Positions 18,622 through 26,646 of a stretch of 31,170 nt of DNA are shown piece after piece. Source of the stretch: a virus; the IMG/VR virus record IMGVR_UViG_3300042298_002449, positions 1 through 31,170 of that record; one strand, written 5' to 3'. How positions within the stretch are numbered: position 1 is the stretch's first letter; each line of letters opens with the position of its first letter. Position numbers and translations under genes: made by a program. Under the pieces are notes generated by a model. The model ran no database searches and was not told where the DNA came from. It saw only the letters and a list, made by a program, of their open reading frames with translations.

Positions 18622-20543
18622 CCCACGCCCTCGGCCGCGAGGCCCTCAACCGCGTGACCCGCGAACGGTTCCGCCGGCACTGTCGGCCCCTGCCCCGTCT
18701 CTCGATGAGTCAGTGGGCCGAGAAGTACCGCGTGTTGTCACCAGAGGCGACGGCCAATCATGGCCCGTGGCTCAACGCGATGGTGCCCTACCTGCCCGAG
18801 ATCATGGACGCCGTGAGCGATCGGACCACGCAAGAGATTGTCGTGGTGAGCCCCAGCCAAGCGGCCAAGACGGAGCTGATCTTGAACGCCATCGGCTATT
18901 TCATCCACCAAGAGCCGAGCCCCATGCTCTGCGTACAGCCGACGGTGGAAACGGCCGAGAGCTTCAGCAAGGACCGCGTGGCGCCCATGATCCGCGATTG
19001 CGGCGCCCTCAACGCGCTCGTGGCGCCGGCGCGGTCGCGCGAGAGCAACAACACGATCCTGAGCAAAAGCTACGCGGCCGGCCAGCTCGACATGACCGGC
19101 GCCAACGCCCCGAGCGGTCTCGCGATGCGGCCAAAGCGGGTCATCCTGCTCGATGAACGTGACCGCCATCCGCGGAGCGCGGGCACCGAGGGCGACGTCA
19201 AAGCCATCGCCCGCGCCCGCACGCGGTCCTTCCAGCGGCGGCGCAAGATCGTCGAAGTCTCGAGCCCGACGAGCGCCGAAGAGTCGCTGATCTGGCCGAG
19301 CTACCTCGAAGGCACGCAAGAGGTGTACGAAGTGCCCTGCCCCGACTGCGGACACTGGCAGACGCTGCACTTTGACCGGCTCAAGTGGCAGATTGACGGG
19401 GCTGGCAAGGTCGACCCGGTGTCGGTGGCGTACGAGTGCGCGGCGTGCGAGTACCGGATGCCAGCGCGTGAGAAGGGGGCGTTGCTGCGGGCTGGCCGGT
19501 GGACCTCGACCGCCGACGCGCGGGTGCCGCACAAGCGGTCTTTTCACATTCACGGGCTGGTGGCGGCGTTCGCGCTCTGGGAAGAGGTGGCGCAGGAGTT
19601 CGTCACGGCCAACGGGCAGAAAGATCCCGCGATGCGGGCCGAGATGCTCCGGGCGTTCTTCAACACGACGCTCGGGGAGCTCTACCGCGACCAGACGGCC
19701 GAGACGGTCAAGTCGACCGTCCTCGCGCGGGCGAAGCGGTACGACAGCGCCGACGACCTCGCGCCGATCACGTGGCACGTCCCGCGCGACGCGGCGATCC
19801 TCACGGCCGGCGTGGATCTTCAGCACGATCGCGGCGAGATCGTGGTCCGCGCGTGGGGCGTCGGGGAAACGTCGTGGCTGGTGGAACGCGCCATCCTGCG
19901 CGGCGACACCAGTCAGCCGGAATGGTGGGCGCGGCTCGAGGACTTTCGCACGACCCGACGGTGGACCCATGAACGTGGAGCACTCATGGCGATTCGGTCG
20001 CTCACTATCGACGCGGGCGACGGCACGCACAGCAAAGCGGTGTACACGTATTGCGCCCCACGCCTCGCGTTTCACGTGTACGCCATCAAGGGCTCGAGCA
20101 ACCCCACGGCGCCCATGGTGCCGTCGAAGCCCACGAAAGTGAAGCCGGGACGGCTCTATATCCTCGGGGTGCATGCCATCATGGATCGCCTGTACCGACG
20201 GATTGGGATGGACGAAGTGGGGCCGGGCTATTTGCACCTCAACCAGCACGCCGACGACGACTACGTGACGCAATTGCTTTCGATGCGGCGCCGGATCGAC
20301 GAGAAAACCCGCAAGCGCAAATGGGAAGCGACGCCAGGCGTGCGCAATGAGGTGGCCGACTGTGAGACGTACGCCTACGCCGCGCTCCTGCTCGGGCCCG
20401 TGCCGGTGGCGTCGCTCGCGGCGGAGGTGGATCGCGTGAACGCCGACGGCCAGTCGCGGACGGCCACGAAACCCGAGCCACCAACCCCGACCCCACCACG
20501 CCCGACCGGCACATGGATTCCGCGGCGTAAGGGGTGGCGCTAA
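18618..20543 (+). CDS. Terminase large subunit, GpA family
   Basis: Product of 641 residues from the ATG at 18618 (ATGA overlap; a GTG at 18606 would add four). The N-terminal ATPase has a Walker-A-like SPSQAAKTE at 78-86 and Walker B VILLDERDR at 175-183 with Asp179-Glu180, as in lambda gpA, whose P-loop is also non-classical. A zinc ribbon follows (C241-x2-C244, C274-x2-C277). The nuclease domain begins at GVDLQHDRGEIVV (about 398-410) with Asp400 and continues to Asp465 (SLTIDAGDG) as likely metal ligands. The length equals gpA (641). It drives DNA into the prohead and cuts the concatemer; a cos-type mechanism is likely for this family. The C-terminus is a Pro/Thr/Arg-rich tail that would contact the portal. 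Confidence 0.95.
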   Translation: MTHALGREALNRVTRERFRRHCRPLPRLSMSQWAEKYRVLSPEATANHGPWLNAMVPYLPEIMDAVSDRTTQEIVVVSPSQAAKTELILNAIGYFIHQEPSPMLCVQPTVETAESFSKDRVAPMIRDCGALNALVAPARSRESNNTILSKSYAAGQLDMTGANAPSGLAMRPKRVILLDERDRHPRSAGTEGDVKAIARARTRSFQRRRKIVEVSSPTSAEESLIWPSYLEGTQEVYEVPCPDCGHWQTLHFDRLKWQIDGAGKVDPVSVAYECAACEYRMPAREKGALLRAGRWTSTADARVPHKRSFHIHGLVAAFALWEEVAQEFVTANGQKDPAMRAEMLRAFFNTTLGELYRDQTAETVKSTVLARAKRYDSADDLAPITWHVPRDAAILTAGVDLQHDRGEIVVRAWGVGETSWLVERAILRGDTSQPEWWARLEDFRTTRRWTHERGALMAIRSLTIDAGDGTHSKAVYTYCAPRLAFHVYAIKGSSNPTAPMVPSKPTKVKPGRLYILGVHAIMDRLYRRIGMDEVGPGYLHLNQHADDDYVTQLLSMRRRIDEKTRKRKWEATPGVRNEVADCETYAYAALLLGPVPVASLAAEVDRVNADGQSRTATKPEPPTPTPPRPTGTWIPRRKGWR

Positions 20544-20851
20544 TGAGCATTGCCCACGCGGTGCATCCGGTCGTCCATCAGGCGCTCGGCGACGTGCAGA
20601 TGCCGGCGCTCGCGCGGCTGACGATGTGGCACTTGGCCGCCCGCCTCGACGTGCAAGAATATCGCGAAGTGAAGGGCGCGAGCTTGGCGTCCGAGATGCG
20701 GATTCGGGAGACCACCGTCGGGCAGATGCTCAATCTGCTTTGCGAACGTGGATACCTCGACGCGAGGCCGACGACGCGCCGCTCGCGGGCGTTTCGGTTG
20801 CCGTGGTCGCGTCGGATTGGGCGGGCGATCGAGGCGCCGACGCCAAAATAG
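20543..20851 (+). CDS. Small winged-helix protein
   Basis: Product of 102 residues from the ATG at 20543, overlapping the terminase stop by one base (TAATG). Residues 20-90 fit a winged helix-turn-helix: MPALARLTMWHLAARLDVQE, then VKGASLASEMRIRETTVGQM, then LNLLCERGYLDARPTTRRSR, AFRL. The 'L-A-x-x-(M/L)-x-(I/V)-x-x-x-T-(V/I)-x-x-x-L-x-x-L-x-x-x-G-Y-L' pattern is the one used by MarR/GntR and replication-initiator helices. Its place between terminase and the head-joining gene is odd for a regulator. It might act on late transcription. No evidence beyond the fold pattern. Confidence 0.6.
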   Translation: MSIAHAVHPVVHQALGDVQMPALARLTMWHLAARLDVQEYREVKGASLASEMRIRETTVGQMLNLLCERGYLDARPTTRRSRAFRLPWSRRIGRAIEAPTPK

Positions 20852-20875
20852 CCCCGTGCCGTACTAGTCGCGGGG
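20852..20875 (+). other. Short hairpin after winged-helix gene
   Basis: CCCCG (20852-20856) pairs with CGGGG (20871-20875) around a 14-base loop. There is no T-run, so it is not a convincing terminator. Confidence 0.25.
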
Positions 20876-20884
20876 CGGATCAAT

Positions 20885-20915
20885 AGGAACGTGCGCGGCG
20901 CGGGGTGACGTTCCT
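20885..20915 (+). other. 8-bp inverted repeat before connector gene
   Basis: AGGAACGT (20885-20892) and ACGTTCCT (20908-20915) are perfectly complementary with a 15-base GC-rich spacer, and end 3 bases before the GTG start at 20919. The structure would hide the start region, so it may regulate translation, or be a protein-binding site. Confidence 0.35.
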
Positions 20916-20918
20916 TCC

Positions 20919-21455
20919 GTGACCACCTTGGCGCACGTTCCCTCGCAGATCACGGCCGGCGATTCGATCGCGCTCACGCTCGTGTATCCGGATCATCCGG
21001 CGCCGACGTGGACGCTGTCGCTCGCGCTGGCCGGCGCGTCAACTGCCGTGACGGTGTCCACCCCGAACGGCACGGCGCACGATCTTGCGTTGACGGCCGC
21101 CGAGACGTCGGGTCTTGCCGCTGGGCTGTATCAGTGGCGCGTGCGGGCCACGTCCGGCGCCACGGCTACGACGCTGACCACGGGCACGCTCACGGTGGCG
21201 GCCGACGTCGCGACGCTGACGGCCGGACAGGGGGTGAGCTATTGGCAGACGCTCAAAGAGGCCGCCCAAAGCGCCCTCGTGACGCTGATGGAGGGCGGTG
21301 GCGTGCAGATGTCCACGATCTTGGGGCGTCAGACGATGTTCCGCAGCCCGAAAGACTGCCTCGCGGTGATCGCGCAGTGCGACGCGCAGCTCGCGGCCGC
21401 GCAATCGCGCACGTTCGGCACGCCGGCGCTCTTTAACGTCGTGGGGATGCGATGA
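20919..21455 (+). CDS. gpW-like head-tail connector with beta N-terminal domain
   Basis: Product of 178 residues from the GTG at 20919, the only start before the conserved region. Residues 1-95 are an Ig-like beta domain (DSIALTLVYPDHPAPTWTLS, then GLYQWRVRATSGATATTLTT). Residues 110-175 (LKEAAQSALVTLMEGGGVQM, then RQTMFRSPKDCLAVIAQCDA, QLAAAQSR) have the order of lambda gpW: a helix, a 'G-(G/K)-x-V' turn, a short hairpin, 'S-x-x-x-L-x-x-x-I-x-x-x-(E/D)-x-Q' helix. gpW is 68 residues and closes the head for tail joining; the slot between the terminase and portal genes is the same as in lambda. The added beta domain is unusual. Some annotations would only call this hypothetical. Confidence 0.5.
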   Translation: MTTLAHVPSQITAGDSIALTLVYPDHPAPTWTLSLALAGASTAVTVSTPNGTAHDLALTAAETSGLAAGLYQWRVRATSGATATTLTTGTLTVAADVATLTAGQGVSYWQTLKEAAQSALVTLMEGGGVQMSTILGRQTMFRSPKDCLAVIAQCDAQLAAAQSRTFGTPALFNVVGMR

Positions 21456-22984
21456 AGCTCGCCGCGCGACTCCGCTATTTGACGACCGCGATCACGGGAC
21501 GCGTTGGGGCGTCGAAGGTGCGCACCTACGGCGGCGCGGCCAATTCGCGCATCGTGGCGCGCTGGTTTGCGGATCTCGCCGACGCCAACGAGGAAATCCG
21601 CTACGATTTGGCCGAATTACGCGCGAGATCGCGCCAATTGGTGCGCGATAACGGCGAAGCGGCGGGCCTCCTGCTCGATTTCGAGGCCGATATCGTCGGC
21701 GCGGCAGGAGCGCGGCTGCAATTCCGCGCGCGGCGCCCGCGTGGCGTGCCGATGGACGCGCTGAACGACCGCGTCGAGGCCGAATGGGCCGCGTGGTCGC
21801 ACCGCGACGTCTGCACCGTGTCGGGCGATTACTCGCTCGCGGCGCTGCAACGGCTGATGATCCGGTCGGTGATCCAAGACGGCGAGTTCCTCGCGTTGCG
21901 CGAGCGCGACCCGCGGCGGCCGTACGGCTTCGCGCTCCGCGTGCTTGATCCCGACCAGCTGGACGAGGGCGAGAACCGCACGCCGAACGGCACGCAACGC
22001 GCGATCATCATGGGCGTCGAGGTCGACGACGCGGGCAAGCCGGTCGCGTATCACGTGTGGGACCGGCATCCGAGTCTCCCTGGGCGCGTCAAGCTGATCG
22101 TGCCGGCCGAGGACGTGCGGCACGTGTTCAAGCGGACGCGCGTCGGCCAGCGGCGCGGGGTGCCATGGTTCGCGCCCGCGCTCGTGTCGTGGAAGCTGGG
22201 CGACCGCTACACCGAGGCCGAACTCTATCAGAGTCTCTTGGCGGCAGCGCAAGGCGGCTTCTTCGTCAACAAGGACGGATCGGGCGGCATCGAGGCGCCA
22301 CGCGACGCGGACGGGAACGTCGTGCCGCTGGTGATGGAAGCCGAACCCGGCTCGGCGCGTGTGCTCCCCGGCGGCTACGAGTTCCAAGCGTGGGAACCCA
22401 AGCATCCGACGGCGAACTTCGGCGGCTTCATGAAGGTCGTGAAGCGCGGCATTGCGCGCGCGTTCGGCCGCAGCTACGCGAGCCTCACGGGCGACCTGTC
22501 CGACGTGAACTTCTCAAGCATGCGCACGGATCGCCTCCGCGAGATGGCGCAGAGCAAGATGCACCAGCAGGACCTGCTCGTAGAGCAGTTCCTTGCGCCC
22601 ACGTTCGCCGATTGGGTGCGCATGGCGTCGCTCACCGGTGCGCTTGGGGCGATGCCGTACGACGCGGCGCAGCTCACGCAGTTCGCGACGTTCATGTGCA
22701 CGGGCTGGCCGTGGATTGATCCCGTGAAAGACGCCACGGCCGCGGCGATGGAGCTCAACATGGGCACCACGAGCCCGCAGCGCATTTGCAGCGAGAAGGG
22801 GCGCGATTTTTATGAGGTCATCGACGAAATCGCGGATGCCAAGGCGTACGCGCTCTTGAAAGGCATCACGCTGGAATCGGTGCCGCTGGCGGTGAACGTG
22901 ACCGCGGACAGCACGGCCACGGCCGATGACGACACCACCACAACCACGGGGCGCGTGTTGCCGCTCCGCAAGGGGACGGCATGA
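21452..22984 (+). CDS. Portal protein, lambda family
   Basis: Product of 510 residues (lambda gpB is 533), ATGA overlap at both ends. The N-terminus (LRYLTTAITGRVGASKVRTY, then GGAANSRIVARWFADLADAN, EEIRYDLAELRARSRQLVRD) and the phrase 'NGEAAGLLLDFEADIVGAAG' are typical of lambda-type portals. Also present are 'VIQDGEFLALRERDPRRPYG', 'LRVLDPDQLDE', 'HVFKRTRVGQRRGVPWFAPA' and a C-terminal 'SYASLTGDLSDVNFSSMRTD'. The protein forms the dodecameric ring through which DNA enters, and it contacts the large terminase upstream. The final 30 residues (TATADDDTTTTTGRVLPLRK) are a low-complexity tail. Confidence 0.95.
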   Translation: MKLAARLRYLTTAITGRVGASKVRTYGGAANSRIVARWFADLADANEEIRYDLAELRARSRQLVRDNGEAAGLLLDFEADIVGAAGARLQFRARRPRGVPMDALNDRVEAEWAAWSHRDVCTVSGDYSLAALQRLMIRSVIQDGEFLALRERDPRRPYGFALRVLDPDQLDEGENRTPNGTQRAIIMGVEVDDAGKPVAYHVWDRHPSLPGRVKLIVPAEDVRHVFKRTRVGQRRGVPWFAPALVSWKLGDRYTEAELYQSLLAAAQGGFFVNKDGSGGIEAPRDADGNVVPLVMEAEPGSARVLPGGYEFQAWEPKHPTANFGGFMKVVKRGIARAFGRSYASLTGDLSDVNFSSMRTDRLREMAQSKMHQQDLLVEQFLAPTFADWVRMASLTGALGAMPYDAAQLTQFATFMCTGWPWIDPVKDATAAAMELNMGTTSPQRICSEKGRDFYEVIDEIADAKAYALLKGITLESVPLAVNVTADSTATADDDTTTTTGRVLPLRKGTA

Positions 22985-24888
22985 CGACACAGGACGCACA
23001 GCGACGGCAGCCCGCAACCGCCGAGAATCCGGCGGGCGTGCGGTACCGCGAGGTGATCGTCTCGCGCCGCAACGGCGAGGAGATGGAGGACGCGCAAGAC
23101 ATGGCTCCGGTGGCCGTGGCGCTGTCCTCAGAGTCGCCGGTGGAGCGGTATGACTGGCGCACGGGCGAGTACTACATGGAGGTGCTCGACCACAGCCCCG
23201 ACGCCATCGACTTGAGCTATGCGCGCGACGGCTTGCCGTTCTGCCTCGACCACACGTTGTCGGCGCAGATCGGCATTATCGACGGCGTGGCGATTGGCGA
23301 CGACCGCGTGATGCGCGGCGTGGCGCGTCCCGGCTCGCATCCGGAGGCCGAGTGGGTATTCAGGGACATGCGCGACGGCATCCGCAAGAGGGTCAGCATC
23401 GGCTACTGGCCGGGCGAGGCGTACACGCAAACCAAAGACGCGAACGGCACCATCACGCGTCGCTATACCGGCTGGACGTTATACGAAGCGTCCAGCGTGG
23501 CAGTGCCGGCGGATTATTCCGTCGGTGTGGGGCGGAGCGCATCCGGCGCGCCGCTCGATCAATCGGCCGGTGTTGGTCCGGCCCTTTCGACGGAGTCGAA
23601 GATGGCGGGTGAGATTCAGTCGGAGCGGGGCGTGGCCCTGACTCCGGACACGCGCGCGGCCGAATTAGCGGCGCTGGCTCGTGATGGCGGCATGCCCGAG
23701 AAGGCGGCCGAGTGGATCGTGAACGGCGTGACGGTGGACGCGGCACGCACCGAAGTGCTGGCGACGTTGCGCGCGGCCGCTGAGACGCGGGCGCCGATGT
23801 CGAGCGCGGCCCCCGTAGTCGAAGTGGGCCGCGACCGCGCCGCCGACAAGCCGTGGAACGACGACGGCGCCGACTTCTTCCGCGCCGTGGTGTCGGCCGG
23901 TCGCGGTGGCAACGTGGACGTGCGGCTGGCGGCCTCGCGGGCGCAGAACACGCTCATGGGCGAAGAGGGCGGATTTGCGGTCCCGGCGCCGGTGGTGCAG
24001 AACTTCCTCGAAGCCACGATGACCGGCGGCGAGATCCTCTCGCGCGTGTCCACGCGTCCCGTGACCACGGGCAACAGCTACGTCGAGACGCTGGTGAAGG
24101 AAGAGGCCCGCACGAACGGCGCCCGGAACGGCGGCGTGCGCGGCTACTGGTTGGCCGAGGACGGCACGTACGTCGAGTCTCAGGCCGCCACGCGGCAGCT
24201 GGATCTCAAGCTCCAGAAGCTCGGCGCGCTGGTCAAGCTGACCGAAGAGCAGATCGAGGACGGCCCTGCGCTGGTCTCGTTTTTGAACGAGCAGGTGCCC
24301 GAGGAGTTGCGTTTCGTGGCCGAACAGGCGGTCTGGGAAGGCGACGGCACGGGCAAGCCGCTCGGCGCCATGTCGTCGGGGGCGCTGGTAACGGTGGCCA
24401 TTGAGTCGGGCCAGACCATCGCGAACACGGCCGGCCACATCTGGCAGAACGCCGCCAAGATGTACTCCCGCATGCCGGCGCGTATGCTCGACGGCGCGGC
24501 GTTCTTCATCAATCAGCAGCTCTGGGCCAAGATCCTCACGTCGACGGCCGGCGCGGCGGGTGCCTCGCACCCCATGTTCATCATGCCGGGACAGTTGGCC
24601 GACGCCCCGAACGGCACGATCTACGGCAAGCCCATTGTGCCGGTCGAGTATGCCAGTGCCGAGGGCACCGTCGGGGACTTCGTGTTCGCGAACTTTGCCG
24701 ACTACCTGCTCATCGCCAAGGGCGGCATCAAGCAAGCGACCTCGTTGCACGTGGAATTCACGCGCGACCGGCAGCTCATGAAGTTCACGTGGCGCGTCAA
24801 CGGCGCACCGCGGACCCGCGTGCCCCTCACGCCGTTCAAGGGCAGCGACACCATGTCGCCGTACATCGCTCTTGCGGCTCGCAGCTAA
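22981..24888 (+). CDS. Prohead protease-major capsid protein fusion (HK97 type)
   Basis: Product of 635 residues. Residues 1-185 are an HK97-type (U35) prohead protease: His91 in 'LPFCLDHT', Ser139 in 'IRKRVSIGYW', and an acidic 'YEASSVAVPAD' at 168-178. Residues about 210-290 are a linker or scaffold-like delta domain rich in Ala and Glu. Residues 290-635 are an HK97-fold capsid protein: 'LMGEEGGFAVPAPVVQNFLE' (N-arm), 'RPVTTGNSYVETLVKEEA', 'QLDLKLQKLGALVKLTEEQI' (spine helix), 'FVAEQAVWEGDGTGKPLGAM' (A-domain), 'ADYLLIAKGG', 'RVNGAPRTRVPLTPFKG'. The protease would cut itself off and trim the delta domain during maturation. A strong terminator follows the stop. Confidence 0.92.
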   Translation: MTTQDAQRRQPATAENPAGVRYREVIVSRRNGEEMEDAQDMAPVAVALSSESPVERYDWRTGEYYMEVLDHSPDAIDLSYARDGLPFCLDHTLSAQIGIIDGVAIGDDRVMRGVARPGSHPEAEWVFRDMRDGIRKRVSIGYWPGEAYTQTKDANGTITRRYTGWTLYEASSVAVPADYSVGVGRSASGAPLDQSAGVGPALSTESKMAGEIQSERGVALTPDTRAAELAALARDGGMPEKAAEWIVNGVTVDAARTEVLATLRAAAETRAPMSSAAPVVEVGRDRAADKPWNDDGADFFRAVVSAGRGGNVDVRLAASRAQNTLMGEEGGFAVPAPVVQNFLEATMTGGEILSRVSTRPVTTGNSYVETLVKEEARTNGARNGGVRGYWLAEDGTYVESQAATRQLDLKLQKLGALVKLTEEQIEDGPALVSFLNEQVPEELRFVAEQAVWEGDGTGKPLGAMSSGALVTVAIESGQTIANTAGHIWQNAAKMYSRMPARMLDGAAFFINQQLWAKILTSTAGAAGASHPMFIMPGQLADAPNGTIYGKPIVPVEYASAEGTVGDFVFANFADYLLIAKGGIKQATSLHVEFTRDRQLMKFTWRVNGAPRTRVPLTPFKGSDTMSPYIALAARS

Positions 24889-24896
24889 CTGATTGA

Positions 24897-24923
24897 CCGG
24901 AGGGGTCACGACGACCCCTCCGG
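24897..24923 (+). terminator. Intrinsic terminator after the capsid gene
   Basis: CCGGAGGGGTC (24897-24907) pairs perfectly with GACCCCTCCGG (24913-24923) around the loop ACGAC, followed by CTTCCCTTCGTTTT. An 11-bp GC-rich stem with a T-rich tail is a standard rho-independent terminator. It sits in the 63-base gap between the capsid gene and the next gene, which must therefore be reached by read-through or by another promoter. Confidence 0.85.
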
Positions 24924-24951
24924 CTTCCCTTCGTTTTGAGGCAACAGACCG

Positions 24952-25434
24952 ATGCGTGTTTTCCCCGAAATGATTCACGTGGTCGACGTGATGGCGCCAG
25001 CCGCCGACGCGGCCGGACGCAACAGCGACGCCGTGTCTCTCAAGAACTTTAGCCTCGCTATCGTCGAGGCCAGCATCAACCAGGGCAACGCGGCGACCAT
25101 CGCCCTCACGTTGCAGCAGTGCACCGCTGTCGACGGCACCGGCGCCAAGGCGCTCACCGTCAACGTGCCGATCTTCGCGTCGCAGGACGTGGGCGGCGCC
25201 TCGGGTGACGTGCTCACGCGGCAGACCGACGCCGTGGCGTTCACCACGTCGGCCGCGCTCACGCGCAAGACGATCCGGTTCGTGATTGATCCCGCGACGC
25301 TCGACCTCGCTGGCGGCTTCGACTGCTTGCGTGTCACCACGGGCGCCAGCAATGCGGCCAACATCACGTCGGCCCGCGTGATCCTCACGCCGACCTACGC
25401 GCAGACGCCGCAGACCTCGGCGCGGATCAACTAG
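24952..25434 (+). CDS. Small head-associated structural protein
   Basis: Product of 160 residues; the ribosome site is weak (TGAGGCAAC). The sequence (MIHVVDVMAPAADAAGRNSD, then SLKNFSLAIVEASINQGNAA, TIALTLQQCTAVDGTGAKAL) is a pattern I know from phage proteins encoded directly after the major capsid gene. Also conserved are 'QTDAVAFTTSAALTRKTIRF' and 'GFDCLRVTTGASNAANITSA'. It is all-beta with no catalytic residues. A capsid decoration or head-stabilising protein is most likely; abundance in virions would be expected. The one base between its stop and the next ATG suggests coupled translation. Confidence 0.75.
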   Translation: MRVFPEMIHVVDVMAPAADAAGRNSDAVSLKNFSLAIVEASINQGNAATIALTLQQCTAVDGTGAKALTVNVPIFASQDVGGASGDVLTRQTDAVAFTTSAALTRKTIRFVIDPATLDLAGGFDCLRVTTGASNAANITSARVILTPTYAQTPQTSARIN

Positions 25435-25435
25435 G

Positions 25436-25648
25436 ATGCTGGTCCGGCTCATGTTCGGTCACCAAGCGGGCGACGTTATCGACGCGCAACCGTTGGAGGC
25501 GCGCGCCATGTTGGCCGACGGACGCGCCGTGGTGCCGGACATGATGCCGACCGCGGCCCCGGTCGATTCGGTGGCCGTGGATCTCAACGATGTGGACCGA
25601 CGCGTGGACCGCGGCAAGCCGCGCCACCGTCGACACGCGACACGCTGA
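25436..25648 (+). CDS. Small head-region protein
   Basis: Product of 70 residues that starts one base after the preceding stop and shares its last base with the next ATG (TGATG). The first 35 residues (MLVRLMFGHQAGDVIDAQPL, then EARAMLADGRAVV) are compact: a strand, then a helix ending in 'A-x-x-x-x-A-D-G-R-A', as in small proteins often seen between capsid and connector genes. The tail is basic (DRRVDRGKPRHRRHATR). Role not known; a head-completion accessory is plausible from the slot. Confidence 0.65.
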   Translation: MLVRLMFGHQAGDVIDAQPLEARAMLADGRAVVPDMMPTAAPVDSVAVDLNDVDRRVDRGKPRHRRHATR

Positions 25649-25956
25649 TGCCGCTTAACACGCGCGCCATGGCGCTGATGGCGTTTCGGCTCGCGCCGGA
25701 CGGCAAGCGGATTGTCGTCGGCACGCAATCGACGTGGGGACTGCTCGACGACGCCGAGGACATGGTAGACGACGGCACGGGCGAGCCGGTGACGGTGCGC
25801 ACGCGCGTCGTGCACTTTACCGTCGGCACGCTCACGGGCGTCGAGGACGGCACGACGATGACCGTCGGCGCCGACACGTACGTGGTGCGCGGCCGACCGA
25901 TGCCGCGCGAGAACGGCGACCTGCTCACGGTGCGCGTCACGCAGGCGGCGTCGTGA
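25648..25956 (+). CDS. Probable head-tail joining protein
   Basis: Product of 102 residues, TGATG overlap upstream and GTGA overlap downstream. It is an all-beta small protein: 'DGKRIVVGTQSTWGLLDDAE', then 'GEPVTVRTRVVHFTVGTLTG', 'VEDGTTMTVGADTYVVRGRP'. The '(I/V)-x-V-(G/D)-x-x-x-Y-x-V-R' strand pair near the end, with the length and the position between small head genes and the tail-terminator slot, resembles lambda gpFII and related head-tail joining proteins. It would sit at the neck of the particle. The assignment is by position and fold pattern, not by a distinctive motif. Confidence 0.6.
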   Translation: MPLNTRAMALMAFRLAPDGKRIVVGTQSTWGLLDDAEDMVDDGTGEPVTVRTRVVHFTVGTLTGVEDGTTMTVGADTYVVRGRPMPRENGDLLTVRVTQAAS

Positions 25957-26486
25957 TCTTGGAAACGGTGCGCATCATCGCCGATTGGCTCGGCGGTGCG
26001 ACCTACGGCATTAACGCCGTACGGCTTGCGGTGCCCAAGGACAGCGGCGTGACCGATTTTCCGGCGGTCACGGTGATTGACTCGACCCGCGACGGGCGCG
26101 TGACGCGCGGGGGCGTGCCGAATCTGCCGCTGACGTTGTTTCCCGCGGTGCTCGTGACACCGGCCGATCAGCCGATGGAGCAAGCGTCTCCCGCGGTGCG
26201 GCCGTTCCCACCGGACGCCACGGTCACGGTGCTGGTGCGCTACGCGACCCGCGAGATCGACACGGCCAAGGCCGAACGGGACGCGAGCCAAACGATCAAA
26301 GCGATCTGGTGGCAGGTGGCGCAGCTGCTGCTCACGCCAGACGGCGAAGCGGCGAGAACGCGCGGCAACGTGCAGCTCTACGGCATCCCGAGCATGCAAG
26401 CCGCGACGCTGTACGAATCCGCGGACGACGTGACGGTAACGGGCGGCGTGCTCGTGACCTGTCGCGTCCGATACCTAGGGCCCTGA
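25953..26486 (+). CDS. Probable tail terminator / tail completion protein
   Basis: Product of 177 residues from the GTG at 25953 (GTGA overlap). The N-terminal 'ETVRIIADWLGGATYGINAV' helix, the central 'VTVIDSTRDGRVTRGGVPNL' and 'DATVTVLVRYATREIDTAKA', and the C-terminal 'VTVTGGVLVTCRVRYLGP' are the layout of small alpha/beta proteins that cap tails (gpU-like). The position directly before the tail genes matches. It should form a ring that stops tail-tube growth and joins the head. Lambda gpU is shorter (131 residues). Confidence 0.6.
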   Translation: MILETVRIIADWLGGATYGINAVRLAVPKDSGVTDFPAVTVIDSTRDGRVTRGGVPNLPLTLFPAVLVTPADQPMEQASPAVRPFPPDATVTVLVRYATREIDTAKAERDASQTIKAIWWQVAQLLLTPDGEAARTRGNVQLYGIPSMQAATLYESADDVTVTGGVLVTCRVRYLGP

Positions 26487-26487
26487 T

Positions 26488-26640
26488 ATGCGCGAATACT
26501 TTGAGTTTACGACCCCGTCGGGCGAGGTGATCCGCGCGGCGTTCCCCGATGATCTCCCGCTCGCTGAACGCGACGCGTTTGTGGCGCTTGCTCTTGCGGC
26601 GCATCTCCCGACCCCGACCACACTTCCCAAGAAGAGGTAA
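26488..26640 (+). CDS. Small protein before the tail tube gene
   Basis: Product of 50 residues (MREYFEFTTPSGEVIRAAFP, ending HLPTPTTLPKKR), starting 1 base after the preceding stop. The ribosome site of the tail-tube gene (GAGGTAA) is built into its last codons. The sequence is compact with a beta start and a helix (LAERDAFVALALAAHL). No family recognised; a tail-assembly accessory is possible by position. Confidence 0.6.
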   Translation: MREYFEFTTPSGEVIRAAFPDDLPLAERDAFVALALAAHLPTPTTLPKKR

Positions 26641-26646
26641 CGTCCC

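Noticed and set aside
18738-20273. Long open frame on the minus strand across the large terminase gene (511 codons)
   Set aside because: It mirrors a clearly real gene on the plus strand and is an effect of high GC at third codon positions; its translation is Arg/His/Val-rich with no domain.
23665-25452. Long minus-strand open frame (595 codons) across the capsid gene and the next gene
   Set aside because: It crosses the strong terminator and two real genes, has low-complexity Arg/His/Gly content and no recognisable domain.
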